A DNA stretch of 64,000 bases from Asterias rubens (lineage: Eukaryota > Echinodermata > Asteroidea > Forcipulatida > Asteriidae), in contig NC_047066.1 of assembly GCF_902459465.1 (NCBI RefSeq), positions 13,581,047 to 13,645,046 of the forward strand, in the 5' to 3' direction. The position numbers and the translations under genes are program-made. Shown in pieces: positions 11,719 through 23,037 of this stretch (position 1 is its first letter; each line of letters opens with the position of its first letter). The notes under the pieces are model-generated. The model had not been told where the DNA came from. It did no database searches and worked only from the letters and a program-made list of their open reading frames with translations.

Positions 11719-11820
11719 CCGTTTTCCCTAAGGAAATAGCTGCAACGGCTCTCACATTAGCATCGTTATCATTGGACAAGTCCAACAAAACTGCAATGAC
11801 TGACTGCGTCTTGAATTGCC
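11719..11820 (-). CDS. TIR-HEAT protein, coding exon 7
   Basis: Minus-strand acceptor TTGTGACATGCAG; donor ACGG|GTAATTA. Codes residues 297-329, including IAVLLDLSNDNDANVRAVAA followed by ISLGKTG, another clear HEAT repeat (D-D-NVR-VAA-SLGK). Both borders are phase 1, so skipping this exon would keep the frame. Confidence 0.9.
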
Positions 11821-12014
11821 CTGCATGTCACAACAAATGAATGAAGATAACAAATATTTGCATTGAGTAATTGACTTTCATTAAATGTACATGTTGAAGA
11901 TGACCCCCAAAATGGAGTGTGTAATGTTACCCACAAGAGCCTACTAATCACAAATATGGCAGTGGTCATTCTGCAAAAGTATCTTTCCATTAGGCTACAG
12001 AGCTAATTAAAATA

Positions 12015-12310
12015 CGTGCTTTATGGTGTCGAGGCCGCAGAGTGTTCAGAAGAGTGTGGGTTCGAATCTCGGTCGTGACATTTGTGTCCCTGAGCAAGAT
12101 ATTTAACTATATTGTAATTGCTTCTCTCCACCTAGGGGTAATTTGGTAACCGTTAGGGCTGAGATGGTTCTTGTGATTGATTTAGCGGAGTGGCACGTTG
12201 TAGCACAAGAGGGAGCTGAGATGGCCCATTGACTAGGGGTAATAATGTTTGAAGCTCTTTGAGACGCCCTTCAGGTGTAACAAAATCTGGTTATTATTAT
12301 TATTATTTTA
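12015..12310 (+). mobile_element. tRNA-headed SINE with (TTA)n tail
   Basis: A B-box-like GGGTTCGAATCTC is followed by GTGTCCCTGAGCAAGATATT, GAGACGCCCTTCAGG and a TTATTATTATTATTA tail. The A-box region is degenerate. Pol III-type SINE architecture. Confidence 0.65.
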
Positions 12311-12487
12311 TACTGGAACATTAAAACCAACCAATACCAGCAAGGATTCCTGTAAAAAAGAGAATGGTACAGCGAGAATGATCACCCCTGGGACCAGGGT
12401 TGAAGCAAAACATAAATGAACGCTGTACCTAGCCCTGGCGGCCTTACACTTTCGTATTGTACTACAGTGACGTCCTGGACATCAGGG

Positions 12488-13065
12488 TACATTTCTGGGG
12501 CGGAAAATTTTCACAGCTTCATAACTCAAATCTTACCTGCAACAAGCCACTAGATTCACATTCCATGGCAGCATATATTTTTCTGCGGTGGGTTTTGGTC
12601 GTCATATATTCTTCACAAATCCGTCATTTTCATGAAATAATGCAGCTCCCCACAGTAAGAAATTCATATTTTTGTTTGTATTCTCACAGTCTGCCGTGTT
12701 AACGCAAGACAAAACGCACGACGCGCAAATCTTGCGTTGTGGTTGCATGTTAACGCTGTGCAGTCAAGATACGGTGACCAAGAATTCTTGCGTCTTGCAT
12801 CATGCGTCTGTACGCGAATGTATACGCGTACGCAAGGCAACAGACAACACTGTGAGAAAATGATCAAAATGGGATTTTTTGTAATGTTGGGAGCTGCATT
12901 GTTTCACGAAAATGACTGATTTGTTAGGAATATATTAGGACCAAAACCCACCCCAGAAAAATGTACGCCGCCATGGAACGTGAATCTGTTGAAATTAGTG
13001 TCTTTTTGCAGGTAAGATTTGAGTTATGAAGCTTTAAAAAATTTCCGCCCCAGAAACGGGCCTTA
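12488..13065. repeat. large fold-back element, ~190-bp arms
   Basis: The left arm (TTTCTGGGGCGGAAAATTTT, CATAACTCAAATCTTACCTG) is mirrored on the right (CAGGTAAGATTTGAGTTATG, AAATTTCCGCCCCAGAAACG). The centre (~12700-12840) is rich in ACGCAAGA/TCTTGCGT. It sits 60 bases from exon 6, in an intron of the TIR-HEAT gene. Confidence 0.75.
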
Positions 13066-13124
13066 ATAGTTAGGACTCTGTATCTGTGTACCGAGGAAGA
13101 GTCCTATATAGGGCTACGCCGTAC

Positions 13125-13506
13125 CTAGCTTTTGTATAGCATCCAAGCGCACAGTACTCTCCATGTTGAATACCCCTCTCATGGCGATGGTGCCCTTCGC
13201 GTATGAGAGTAACCTGCTGAAGAAGCGATCTGGATCCCGAGGCTCGTTCGGATCATGGCAGCAGAACGTCTCATATGTGTGCTTGGTAATGATATTACGC
13301 ATCAGCAAAATGTCACCGTACAGGAGATTCGTCAACCAATCAATCTTCTCTTTCGAGAATTTCTCCGTCAGCTGGTCGTCGTATTCCTCCAGGAACGCCT
13401 TTCGGAAGGTCACCCAAGGAACCTCGTTAAGGTCACCAAATTTATTCTCCCAAAAGTCCTTACACTCCCTGAGTGGGACTCCGGAGTGCAGTCTGGTTTT
13501 CCAAGC
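13125..13506 (-). CDS. TIR-HEAT protein, coding exon 6 (helical middle region)
   Basis: Minus-strand acceptor CAATTTGTTTTCAG; donor CTAG|GTACGGC. Codes residues 169-295: WKTRLHSGVPLRECKDFWEN at the start, VPWVTFRKAFLEEYDD, then KIDWLTNLLYGDILLMRNII and the first HEAT helices (STVRLDAIQKL). The first 100 residues are probably an all-alpha module; I do not recognise a named family. Phase 0 in, phase 1 out, 127 codons plus one base. Confidence 0.9.
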
Positions 13507-14454
13507 CTGAAAACAAATTGAAAGACAGATGTAGAGAAAAAGCCATTTGCGAGTTAGTATACAAATTATGAATGTTTATGAGTGCAATGGTGCGAAATGT
13601 CCATGAGTTGAAAGATGGAATGTTCTATTCAACAAGGCGGAGCGAGTTGAATGAAACATTGCACGAATGAAAAAGATTCATTATTTGTTTTATATAACAT
13701 CCAAGTAGATCTTTGTCAATTTGATTGGAGGATACAACTTGAAAACAAACAAAGCGTAGGCCTACATTCAATTGTGAAATTACACCCGTTTCTTTTGGGT
13801 CGGCCTGCAGGATTCAGGACTATGTGCGTTCTTTACAGCTATTTTGAGACACGCAAACGCCGAATGTATGTGCCTTTTAACTGCGTTACCAAAGACACGC
13901 ACATGCAGTGATGTTTTTACTCAGTGTGTAATAGTACTTTTCGGATGGAACGAAAAATGCACGGTGAGTGACTCAGCGTGCAATAGCACTTTTATTTGCT
14001 ATCACGTGACGGACAATCCTCCAATCAAATGGCAAGGATCTGCCTGGGTGTTATATAAATATGAATAATGCCTGTTACAATGACTTGCTTAGACACAAAA
14101 CACACATTACATTTGAATTCCTCCTAGACATTTGCTGTATGTCAAATGGTTCGGGCCAAGCCTTTGCATAGCAACTTCAAGACGAGCAAACCCTGGTACC
14201 ATTGTTCATTCAGAATTGTGTTTGGGTGATAACCATCTCTTTTGAGACTAGGCAAAAGCTTGCCCCTAATCATGTGAAACAGCAACTGTCTCAAAAACTG
14301 AGGAATTCAAATATAAGTTGTGATCAAGCATTTCATGGAACAAGACAAAATGTAGATGTATGCAATAAAACTAATGAAAATTTCCTTTCAAAAAGGTGTT
14401 GGTGTTTTTTTTTTTATACATGTATCGCCCAAAAATTTGAAGCAGTTAGGAAAA

Positions 14455-15270
14455 CACAATCTATTTATTTGATATATTATGTCAATCTGAATTTGGTTGT
14501 AAAATTAAAAGAAACAACCAATAAAGCAGTCTCCGAAACAGGCACTTGTAGACCTTGAGGGCAGCATTCTGCGCCATGAACACCCAGCAGGGCGGATATG
14601 TGCGCATTACAAGTCTTTATTACCATCAGTGTTATATTGACAATGGTCTTCAATCACCATTAGGTGCAGACAATAAGAATAGAAATTCGTCATAATGTTC
14701 TCCTGTAAACTCATTAGTGCTAAAATATTGTTGAGTGGTAAAACCTAATAAGGTTAATGGGACTTTTGTTCTACGCCCTCATTTAATATTCATCAAACAA
14801 ATTTCATCTCTAGTCTTTCATCATAATGATACAGACATTAACTCCGACATAGGGACCTCAGGGCGATACCAAAACTGTGGAGGAACACTCTCAGAAATAT
14901 TACAGTGTCAAGGAACGACAGCAGAGAGCAGACCAGGAGATTTGTGCCTGACCATCTTGGACTTCATCACTTATTTATGATTGCTGTCAACATTGGTCTT
15001 GTTCTCAATTGTATAAGGCTAATGAAATTCTCTGGCATTCAGAGACTGCGTCAAACTTTTCAGCAGCAAAGAGGAGAGTTGAAGAATCTTATCACAGCGT
15101 CACTTGATGTAGAAAACACAAAGACTGTGTGCAATCGCCCATCAGACTGAGGAATAACTCCAACATATCTTGTGTGTTTGTGATCAGCACATGAATTTTG
15201 AAAACAATTACTGAAAGTTGGTAACTATACAATCACTACCTACCAGCATCAGGTTAAAACCAGCGTTCAT
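14455..15270 (+). repeat. orphan copy of the R8 upstream region
   Basis: Matches 38290-39277 (upstream of R8) with few changes and one internal deletion of roughly 170 bases, up to AAACCAGCGTTCATAA. There the R8 copy continues into its ATG, but this copy jumps to the end of a TTAA-type MITE. So it is a receptor promoter region without its receptor. It includes an L2-type LINE tail at 14540-14640 (CAGGGCGGATATGTGCGCAT). Confidence 0.75.
14880..15100 (+). promoter_or_regulatory. conserved receptor-upstream block, orphan R8-type copy
   Basis: The landmarks AGCAGAGAGCAGACCAGGAG, CTGACCATCTTGGACTTCAT and ATGATTGCTGTCAACATTG recur upstream of R5, R7 and R8 and three times per 4.14-kb unit. Conservation of a non-coding block at a similar place suggests a promoter or 5' non-coding exon; this is inference. 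Confidence 0.4.
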
Positions 15271-15530
15271 AATACAGTGGCTAAATGGTTAAAGAAACTC
15301 AACAACTTCACTTTGATGTAGAAAATTCAAAGACTGTTTGCATTCGCCCATCAGACTAAAGAACAACTCCATCTTTTGCGTGTTCAATCAACACATGAAG
15401 TGAGAAAAGATCTTACTACATCCACATGTACAGTTCTTCATTGATGAAAGTTGACAACTACGATCGATCACTACCAGCATCAGTTTAAGACTATAACATC
15501 GGGCAAACGTTAGTGTTTAAAGTATTGAAA

Positions 15531-16493
15531 ATGTATGAATGGACTTCTATTATTGAAATTGCACAAGCATTTGGAATCGTTCTCAACACTCTAGCCTGGC
15601 TGGTCATCCTTCGCACCAAAAGCCTTCATAATATGACAAACTACTTGCTGGCATATCTTGCCGTTATTGACAGCATTTATTGCTGTAACTTTATTTTGCA
15701 CATTGCAACAGCTAAAAGCTATCAAACAGAAAGTTTCATTGGAAGAGAGATCTATTGTCGGACTGTCAAAAGTGGCTTTATTTTGGTATTAACAGCCTCC
15801 TCATCAAGTTATGGTCTGTGTCTGGTGACCTATGAACGATATATAGGAATAGTGCATCCATTGCACTATCCAAGAAAGATGTGTCCTAAAAAAGTTATCT
15901 GCATCATTTTCATAGCATTAGGGATTTCATTTCTATGTTCAAGCCCTCGTTTATTCACAGTGAATGCTAGCAATGATACCAGCTGGCTTGGTTGCAAACT
16001 GTCTGACTCATTTGACACCATGGAGATTGTAACAGTTGTGCTCTTCTTTCTCTTTGGCTACTTGTTGCCCATTCTTTGTTTGGCTTGGGCTTACTACAAG
16101 ATCCAAGCCACTCTCAAGAGAAGCGCTCAACAGTTCAAACAACAGAATGTGCAAGGAGCAGCCCTTGAGCTTTTACATGCCAGACAGAATGTGATCAGCA
16201 TGCTCAGGATTGTCATGGGTGCACTGTTTATTCTGTGGACACCACTGGCTTTTTATCACATTATCTGCTTACCAAGTGCAATGACAGAATGGTGCCACAG
16301 CTTTTCAGTCTATCTGGTTTATGTATTTAACTCCATGTACAAAATGAACTCTGTTGTCAATCCCATCATTTACATCTTCAAATACAAGAAGTTTCGTAAA
16401 GGTCTCCAAGACATGCTGTGTTGTTGCATTGGTCGACCTCTTAGGCCAAACCGAATTGGTGGTCAGATTGCTATGAATGAACAAAACCTGTAA
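15531..16493 (+). CDS. rhodopsin-class G-protein-coupled receptor R1
   Basis: Intronless, 320 residues from ATG at 15531 (the frame is open 18 bases further, but without an ATG). Seven hydrophobic helices at about 9-28, 38-60, 75-100, 121-139, 164-189, 221-248 and 258-284. Class A landmarks: N19 (helix 1), LAVID with D47 (helix 2), C76-C155 expected disulphide, ERY at 102-104, WTP at 236-238 (variant of CWxP), NPIIY at 277-281, then an amphipathic helix 8 and CCC at 297-299, a likely palmitoylation site. N-glycosylation sites NAS and NDT lie in the second outer loop. Ligand unknown. The clustered, intronless form resembles the putative olfactory receptors described in crown-of-thorns starfish. 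R1 differs from R2 at one residue (MEIV against MESV). Confidence 0.95.
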   Translation: MYEWTSIIEIAQAFGIVLNTLAWLVILRTKSLHNMTNYLLAYLAVIDSIYCCNFILHIATAKSYQTESFIGREIYCRTVKSGFILVLTASSSSYGLCLVTYERYIGIVHPLHYPRKMCPKKVICIIFIALGISFLCSSPRLFTVNASNDTSWLGCKLSDSFDTMEIVTVVLFFLFGYLLPILCLAWAYYKIQATLKRSAQQFKQQNVQGAALELLHARQNVISMLRIVMGALFILWTPLAFYHIICLPSAMTEWCHSFSVYLVYVFNSMYKMNSVVNPIIYIFKYKKFRKGLQDMLCCCIGRPLRPNRIGGQIAMNEQNL

Positions 16494-16724
16494 GATGGAC
16501 AGTAGCAACCCCCAATTATCATCAAACCATGCTCAAAATACTATTAATCTGGCAGGGATCAGATCCTTGAACTCGCTGTGGATAATGTTTTTTGTTTTAC
16601 TCATCATTTTATTCCAGAATTATTGCCATTTTAGTGGGTTATTGAATAATTGTAAACTTAAAAAATTAATAGATGTTAAATTTGCAATGGGGATAAAGAA
16701 TATAGATTTTAGATTTCACCCTTA

Positions 16725-16915
16725 CATCGATGTGCGTGAGCACTGTATCCTCAGCACTTTCTTGAGTCCTGTGAAAAGATATCACAGGCATATTACTCGA
16801 TTGGGATTCGAACCCACGACCCTTGCAGTTCTAGAGCAGTGTCCTACTAGTTAGACTACAGAGACTGCCCGGTAGCTAGAGGCAGTTGGAGTCCCATGTT
16901 TTGGCAGCGGGTACT
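16725..16915 (-). mobile_element. tRNA-headed SINE, minus strand (unit 1 copy)
   Basis: On the minus strand: TAGTCTAACTAGTAGGACAC, a B box GTGGGTTCGAATCCC, then CTGTGATATCTTTTCACAGG and GAGGATACAGTGCTCACGCA. Typical of a Pol III SINE. Copies recur at about 20866-21056 and 25013-25203; in those the B box reads TTTGAATCCC. Confidence 0.6.
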
Positions 16916-17021
16916 GTAACGAATTTATAGATGTCAAGTTTATCCCTGATGCAAAAACCAAAATTAATATTGTTAAAATTAAGTTGTATGTGTCATGAAG
17001 CTGGCAATGTGTTGACCTTTG

Positions 17022-17412
17022 GCCTTAAAGGCATTGGACACTTTTGGTCATTACGAAAAAATTATCTGGGCAACCTTCTCCACACCCGCCAGTCTCTGTA
17101 TAATTTAAGATCCACTTCAGCTGTTGTATTGAATGCCCCACGATCACGTACCAATGTAGGATCTAAAGCTTTTGCTGCAACTGGGCCAAAATGCTGGAAA
17201 CGTCTTCCTCAATCTGTTCGTTTAGCCAATTCCCTGAGTTCCTTCAAATCCCAATTAAAAACCCACCTCTATCCTAAGTTACTCTAGATTGAGTCATTGT
17301 TAATTGCATTGTTTTGTCTGTAAAGCATGTAGTTTATCTTTTGTTTTGTTGCTATTGTATTTCGTTAGCGCTTTGTATCGCTTTTGTAAAAAGCGCCTTA
17401 TAAGTAAGATTA
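17022..17412 (+). mobile_element. LINE 3' tail (CR1/L2-type RT C-terminus), unit 1
   Basis: From about 17051 the frame reads LGNLLHTRQSLYNLRSTSAV, then SKAFAATGPKCWKRLPQSVR and SSFKSQLKTHLY before TAG at 17287. This is the standard end of CR1/L2 reverse transcriptases (YNLRS...F...WN-LP...FK--LKT-L). The 3' tail is GCGCCTTATAAGTAAGATTATTATTA. Bases 17022-17050 are the stump of a family A MITE that the LINE fragment interrupts or replaces. Confidence 0.75.
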
Positions 17413-17434
17413 TTATTAGTACAGAACTTAAAGG

Positions 17435-18890
17435 AACATCAGCTGAGAGCAGACTTGGAGATCTGTGGCTGACCATCTTCGACTTTGTCACCTATGTATG
17501 ATTGCTGTCAACAATAGACTTGTTCTAAGTTTATGTATAAAGCTTTTGAAGTTCTACCTTGAAACTACCTAAAACATTTTTGCAGCAAACAGTATCAAAG
17601 AAACTAAGCAACATCACTTGGTGTAGAAAACTCAAAGACTGTTTGCGTTTGCCCATCAGACTGAAGAATAACCCCTACACATCTTGGTGTGTTTGTGATC
17701 ATAAAAAGGAAGTGAGAAAAGATCTTATTACATCAACATGTACAGTTCTTTATGGATGAAAGTTGACAACTACGATCGATCACTACCAGCACCTGTATAA
17801 AACTATAGCACTGGGGAAACGATAGTGTTCAAAAGATTGAAAATGTATGAATGTGCTATCGATGTCATAAAGAATACACACTTTCAAGTAACAACAGTTG
17901 AGTGCAGACTGGGAGATCTGTGGCTGACCTTTTTGGACTGCAACACTTATTTCTCATTGCTTTCAACATTGAACTTGTTCTCTGTTTACGTGTAAAACTA
18001 CTGAAGTTCTCTGGCATTGAGGAATTACATAAAACATTTCAGCAGCAAACAGTAGCAGTGAAGATTCTAACCCATATAGCTACTTGAAGGTAGTTGTAAT
18101 ACTACGCAATAATTTTGTTTATTATCCATTCCTTTCATTGGCAGCAAAAGAAAACAAACAAATAAAAACAAAAATAACCTCAAATCAAGTAGGGCGTTTT
18201 GAAAGAATACCAGGGCATAACTTTGGATTAATGTACAAAATTGTTTTAGGTGAAAACTTTCACGAAAAAGTTGTCTGCATTTCACAAGTCATTTCCATGC
18301 AGGTAAAACTCTGCATGGAAATCCATGTCTTTGTGATAATTCTAGAAGAAAAAAAAAAACAAGAATGGGCATATTTTTTCTCCAGAGCAATTTCAATTCC
18401 TCAGCCATTTGTTACCGGAAAAAAGTACTTTGTGTGTCAAAAAAAAAGTGCATGAAGCCATAAACCCTTCTTCCAAGCACCTGACAAACCCGCCATTAGA
18501 TTTATTGTGCATATCAAAGGTATGATCAAAAGCAATAAAGCTATAACTGCATTTCTAACTAATAGAAAATCAATGACAACTTCTGCTTGCCAGGTATACT
18601 GTTCACTTGGGCGGAAAAGAAAAGAAAAAAGGTCTATGTGCCTCAATGGGAATAACTGTTGCAAACTGTTATCAAGCATACACTCAACTGAATGACATTT
18701 CTTATAAAACTGAGCAGGCGAAAGAGCACTCACAGAAATAATACAGAGTTTCAATGAACAACAGCAGAGAGCAGACTGGCAGATCTGTGGCTGACCATCT
18801 TGGACTTCATCACATGTATACCTTGCTATCAATATTGAACTTGTAAAACATATAAAAACTGTAAAACATTTCAGCAGCAAATAGTGTTAA
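17435..18890 (+). other. three orphan receptor-upstream blocks, no receptor (unit 1)
   Basis: Blocks near 17435-17600, 17895-18062 and 18760-18887 each carry the AGCAGACT-GGAGATCTGTGGCTGACC landmark followed by a CAGCAGCAAA stretch, as upstream of real receptors. No receptor frame follows any of them. The 123-residue frame at 18084-18455 has no recognisable content and is probably chance. The same three blocks recur in units 2 and 3 (+4141, +8288). Confidence 0.5.
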
Positions 18891-19429
18891 CCCTTTAGTC
18901 CCTGCACCGCCGGAGTTTGCTGAAAACCAATTTCTCAAGATTCTTGCAGTAAATCACTGGAATCGTAATATGTATGCACATATTTGTATAAAAGTACAAG
19001 TTCTCAAGGGAACAATAAATGCCTCTCGTTAAACGGCTACGGTAATTTTTATGGCGAATATTTTTGTGCACGGATGAAGTGGACACAATAGCTTTTCAAG
19101 GCTTTTATCTGGCTCAATGCTCATACTGATTAAATGCGAAGGCGTTAATTTACGACAATATCATCATAAATGATGAACAATTTCCTGTTTACTAATGAGC
19201 GTTTTTTTTTCGTAAGAGCTAAATTATTTCATCATCATTAGCTTCGACAAGTCAACTGTGAAGGGAAAATTAATAACGATCTATAACAACTAGATATATT
19301 AACAAATGCGTAGACCTACTAATGACTATCGAGTTTTCTTTTAAATGTTCCTTTTTTTTCTACAAACACAAGCTAGCGAGGTTTCCTCGTACCGCATAGA
19401 GGCGACTGGGCTTTATAGTGGGTAAATGG
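18891..19429. mobile_element. TTAA-flanked MITE, piggyBac-like (unit 1)
   Basis: Flanked by TTAA at 18887-18890 and 19430-19433. The left end is CCCTTTAGTCCCTGCACCGC; the right end, best kept in the third copy, reads GGCGGTACAGCGGCTAAATGG, its approximate inverse. TTAA duplication plus CCC/T-type ends are piggyBac hallmarks. About 539 bp, no transposase, so non-autonomous. Confidence 0.65.
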
Positions 19430-19671
19430 TTAAAGAAACTCAGCAACTTCACTTTGATGTAGAAAATTCAAAGACTGTTTGCATTCGCCCATCAGACTAA
19501 AGAACAACTCCATCTTTTGCGTGTTCAATCAACACATGAAGTCAGAAAAGATCTTACTACATCCACATGTACAGTTCTTCATTGATGAAAGTTGACAACT
19601 ACGATCGATCACTACCAGCATTAGTTTAAGACTATAACATCGGGCAAACGTTAGTGTTTAAAGTATTGAAA

Positions 19672-20634
19672 ATGTATGAATGGACTTCTATTATTGAAAT
19701 TGCACAAGCATTTGGAATCGTTCTCAACACTCTAGCCTGGCTGGTCATCCTTCGCACCAAAAGCCTTCATAATATGACAAACTACTTGCTGGCATATCTT
19801 GCCGTTATTGACAGCATTTATTGCTGTAACTTTATTTTGCACATTGCAACAGCTAAAAGCTATCAAACAGAAAGTTTCATTGGAAGAGAGATCTATTGTC
19901 GGACTGTCAAAAGTGGCTTTATTTTGGTATTAACAGCCTCCTCATCAAGTTATGGTCTGTGTCTGGTGACCTATGAACGATATATAGGAATAGTGCATCC
20001 ATTGCACTATCCAAGAAAGATGTGTCCTAAAAAAGTTATCTGCATCATTTTCATAGCATTAGGGATTTCATTTCTATGTTCAAGCCCTCGTTTATTCACA
20101 GTGAATGCTAGCAATGATACCAGCTGGCTTGGTTGCAAACTGTCTGACTCATTTGACACCATGGAGAGTGTAACAGTTGTGCTCTTCTTTCTCTTTGGCT
20201 ACTTGTTGCCCATTCTTTGTTTGGCTTGGGCTTACTACAAGATCCAAGCCACTCTCAAGAGAAGCGCTCAACAGTTCAAACAACAGAATGTGCAAGGAGC
20301 AGCCCTTGAGCTTTTACATGCCAGACAGAATGTGATCAGCATGCTCAGGATTGTCATGGGTGCACTGTTTATTCTGTGGACACCACTGGCTTTTTATCAC
20401 ATTATCTGCTTACCAAGTGCAATGACAGAATGGTGCCACAGCTTTTCAGTCTATCTGGTTTATGTATTTAACTCCATGTACAAAATGAACTCTGTTGTCA
20501 ATCCCATCATTTACATCTTCAAATACAAGAAGTTTCGTAAAGGTCTCCAAGACATGCTGTGTTGTTGCATTGGTCGACCTCTTAGGCCAAACCGAATTGG
20601 TGGTCAGATTGCTATGAATGAACAAAACCTGTAA
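19672..20634 (+). CDS. rhodopsin-class G-protein-coupled receptor R2
   Basis: Intronless, 320 residues from ATG at 19672. Same landmarks as R1 (ERY, WTP, NPIIY, CCC near the end). One residue differs from R1 (Ser for Ile in the MESVTVV stretch at the start of helix 5). Upstream it has GTCAGAAAAG and CATTAGTTTA where R1 and R4 have GTGAGAAAAG and CATCAGTTTA, so the flanks of R1 and R4 share an older variant. Confidence 0.95.
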   Translation: MYEWTSIIEIAQAFGIVLNTLAWLVILRTKSLHNMTNYLLAYLAVIDSIYCCNFILHIATAKSYQTESFIGREIYCRTVKSGFILVLTASSSSYGLCLVTYERYIGIVHPLHYPRKMCPKKVICIIFIALGISFLCSSPRLFTVNASNDTSWLGCKLSDSFDTMESVTVVLFFLFGYLLPILCLAWAYYKIQATLKRSAQQFKQQNVQGAALELLHARQNVISMLRIVMGALFILWTPLAFYHIICLPSAMTEWCHSFSVYLVYVFNSMYKMNSVVNPIIYIFKYKKFRKGLQDMLCCCIGRPLRPNRIGGQIAMNEQNL

Positions 20635-21191
20635 GATGGACAGCAGCAACCCCCAATTATCATCAAACCATGCTCAAAATACTATTAATCTGGCAGGGAT
20701 CAGATCCTTGAACTCGCTGTGGATAATGTTTTTTGTTTTACTCATCATTTTATTCCAGAATTATTGCCATTTGTAGGGCTTATTGAATAATTGTAAACTT
20801 AAAAAATTAATAGATGTTAAATTTGCAATGGGGATAAAGAATATAGATTTTAGATTTCACCCTTACATCGATGTGCGTGAGCACTGTATCCTCAGCACTT
20901 TCTCGAGTCCTGTGAAAAGATATCACAGGCATATTACTCGATTGGGATTCAAACCCACGACCCTTGCAGTTCTAGAGCAGTGTCCTACTAGTTAGACTAC
21001 AGAGACTGCCCGGTAGCTAGAGGCAGCTGGAGTCCCATGTTTTGGCAGCGGGTACTGTAACGAATTTATAGATGTCAAGTTTATCCCTGATGCAAAAACC
21101 AAAATTAATATTGTTAAAATTAAGTTGTATGTGTCATGAAGCTGGCAATGTGTTGACCTTTGGCCTTAAAGGCATTGGACACTTTTGGTCA

Positions 21192-21553
21192 TTACGAAAA
21201 AATTATCTGGGCAACCTTCTCCACACCCGCCAGTCTCTGTATAATTTAAGATCCACTTCAGCTGTTGTATTGAATGCCCCACGATCACGTACCAATGTAG
21301 GATCTAAAGCTTTTGCTGCAACTGGGCCAAAATGCTGGAAACGTCTTCCTCAATCTGTTCGTTTAACCAATTCCCTGAGTTCCTTCAAATCCCAATTAAA
21401 AACCCACCTCTATCCTAAGTTACTCTAGATTGAATCATTGTTAATTGCATTGTTTTGTCTGTAAAGCATGTAGTTTATCTTTTGTTTTGTTGCTATTGTA
21501 TTTCGTTAGCGCTTTGTATCGCTTTTGTAAAAAGCGCCTTATAAGTAAGATTA
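21192..21553 (+). mobile_element. LINE 3' tail, unit 2 copy
   Basis: Same fragment as at 17051-17412, frame intact to TAG at 21428, with a single Ala-to-Thr change near VRLTNSL. Confidence 0.7.
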
Positions 21554-23037
21554 TTATTAGTACAGAACTTAAAGGAACATCAGCTGAGAGCAGACTTGGA
21601 GATCTGTGGCTGACCATCTTCGACTTTGTCACCTATGTATGATTGCTGTCAACAATAGACTTGTTCTAAGTTTATGTATAAAGCTTTTGAAGTTCTACCT
21701 TGAAACTACCTACAACATTTTTGCAGCAAACAGTATCAAAGAAACTAAGCAACATCACTTGGTGTAGAAAACTCAAAGACTGTTTGCGTTTGCCCATCAG
21801 ACTGAAGAATAACCCCTACACATCTTGGTGTGTTTGTGATCATAAAAAGGAAGTGAGAAAAGATCTTATTACATCAACATGTACAGTTCTTTATGGATGA
21901 AAGTTGACAACTACGATCGATCACTACCAGCACCTGTATAAAACTATAGCACTGGGGAAACGATAGTGTTCAAAAGATTGAAAATGTATGAATGTGCTAT
22001 CGATGTCATAAAGAATACACACTTTCAAGTAACAACAGTTGAGTGCAGACTGGGAGATCTGTGGCTGACCTTTTTGGACTGCAACACTTATTTCTCATTG
22101 CTTTCAACATTGAACTTGTTCTCTGTTTACGTGTAAAACTACTGAAGTTCTCTGGCATTGAGGAATTACATAAAACATTTCAGCAGCAAACAGTAGCAGT
22201 GAAGATTCTAACCCATATAGCTACTTGAAGGTAGTTGTAATACTACGCAATAATTTTGTTTATTATCCATTCCTTTCATTGGCAGCAAAAGAAAACAAAC
22301 AAATAAAAACAAAAATAACCTCAAATCAAGTAGGGCGTTTTGAAAGAATACCAGGGCATAACTTTGGATTAATGTACAAAATTGTTTTAGGTGAAAACTT
22401 TCACGAAAAAGTTGTCTGCATTTCACAAGTCATTTCCATGCAGGTAAAACTCTGCATGGAAATCCATGTCTTTGTGATAATTCTAGAAGAAAAAAAAAAA
22501 CAAGAATGGGCATATTTTTTCTCCAGAGCAATTTCAATTCCTCAGCCATTTGTTACCGGAAAAAAGTACTTTGTGTGTCGAAAAAAAAGTGCATGAAGCC
22601 ATAAACCCTTCTTCCAAGCACCTGACAAACCCGCCATTAGATTTATTGTGCGTATCAAAGGTATGATCAAAAGCAATAAAGCTATAACTGCATTTCTAAA
22701 CTAATAGAAAATCAATGACAACTTCTGCTTGCCAGGTATACTGTTCACTTGGGCGAAAAAGAAAAGAAAAGAAAAAAGGTCTATGTGCCTCAATGGGAAT
22801 AACTGTTGCAAACTGTTATCAAGCATACACTCAACTGAATGACATTTCTTATAAAACTGAGCAGGCGAAAGAGCACTCACAGAAATAATACAGAGTTTCA
22901 ATGAACAACAGCAGAGAGCAGACTGGCAGATCTGTGGCTGACCATCTTGGACTTCATCACATGTATACCTTGCTATCAATATTGAACTTGTAAAACATAT
23001 AAAAACTGTAAAACATTTCAGCAGCAAATAGTGTTAA

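Noticed and set aside
14905..15150. 81-residue protein repeated at 38911-39156
   Set aside because: Open in both copies only because the copies are recent duplicates. It overlaps the receptor-upstream block, and the other copies of that block are not open.
15513..15530. Six extra residues at the start of R1 (likewise R2, R3 and R4)
   Set aside because: They would begin with GTG. The ATG at MYEW or MYDW is the natural start for a eukaryotic gene.
16931..17287. 118-residue host gene
   Set aside because: Its second half is the standard C-terminal tail of a CR1/L2 reverse transcriptase; the first half is a MITE stump and flank.
18084..18455. 123-residue protein present in all three units
   Set aside because: Near-identical by duplication, AT-rich, starts with TTG or GTG-type codons, no motif. 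Conservation here has no meaning for coding.
18437..18880. 147-residue minus-strand protein
   Set aside because: A frameshift in units 2 and 3 cuts it to 108 residues without any sign of constraint. It overlaps orphan upstream blocks.
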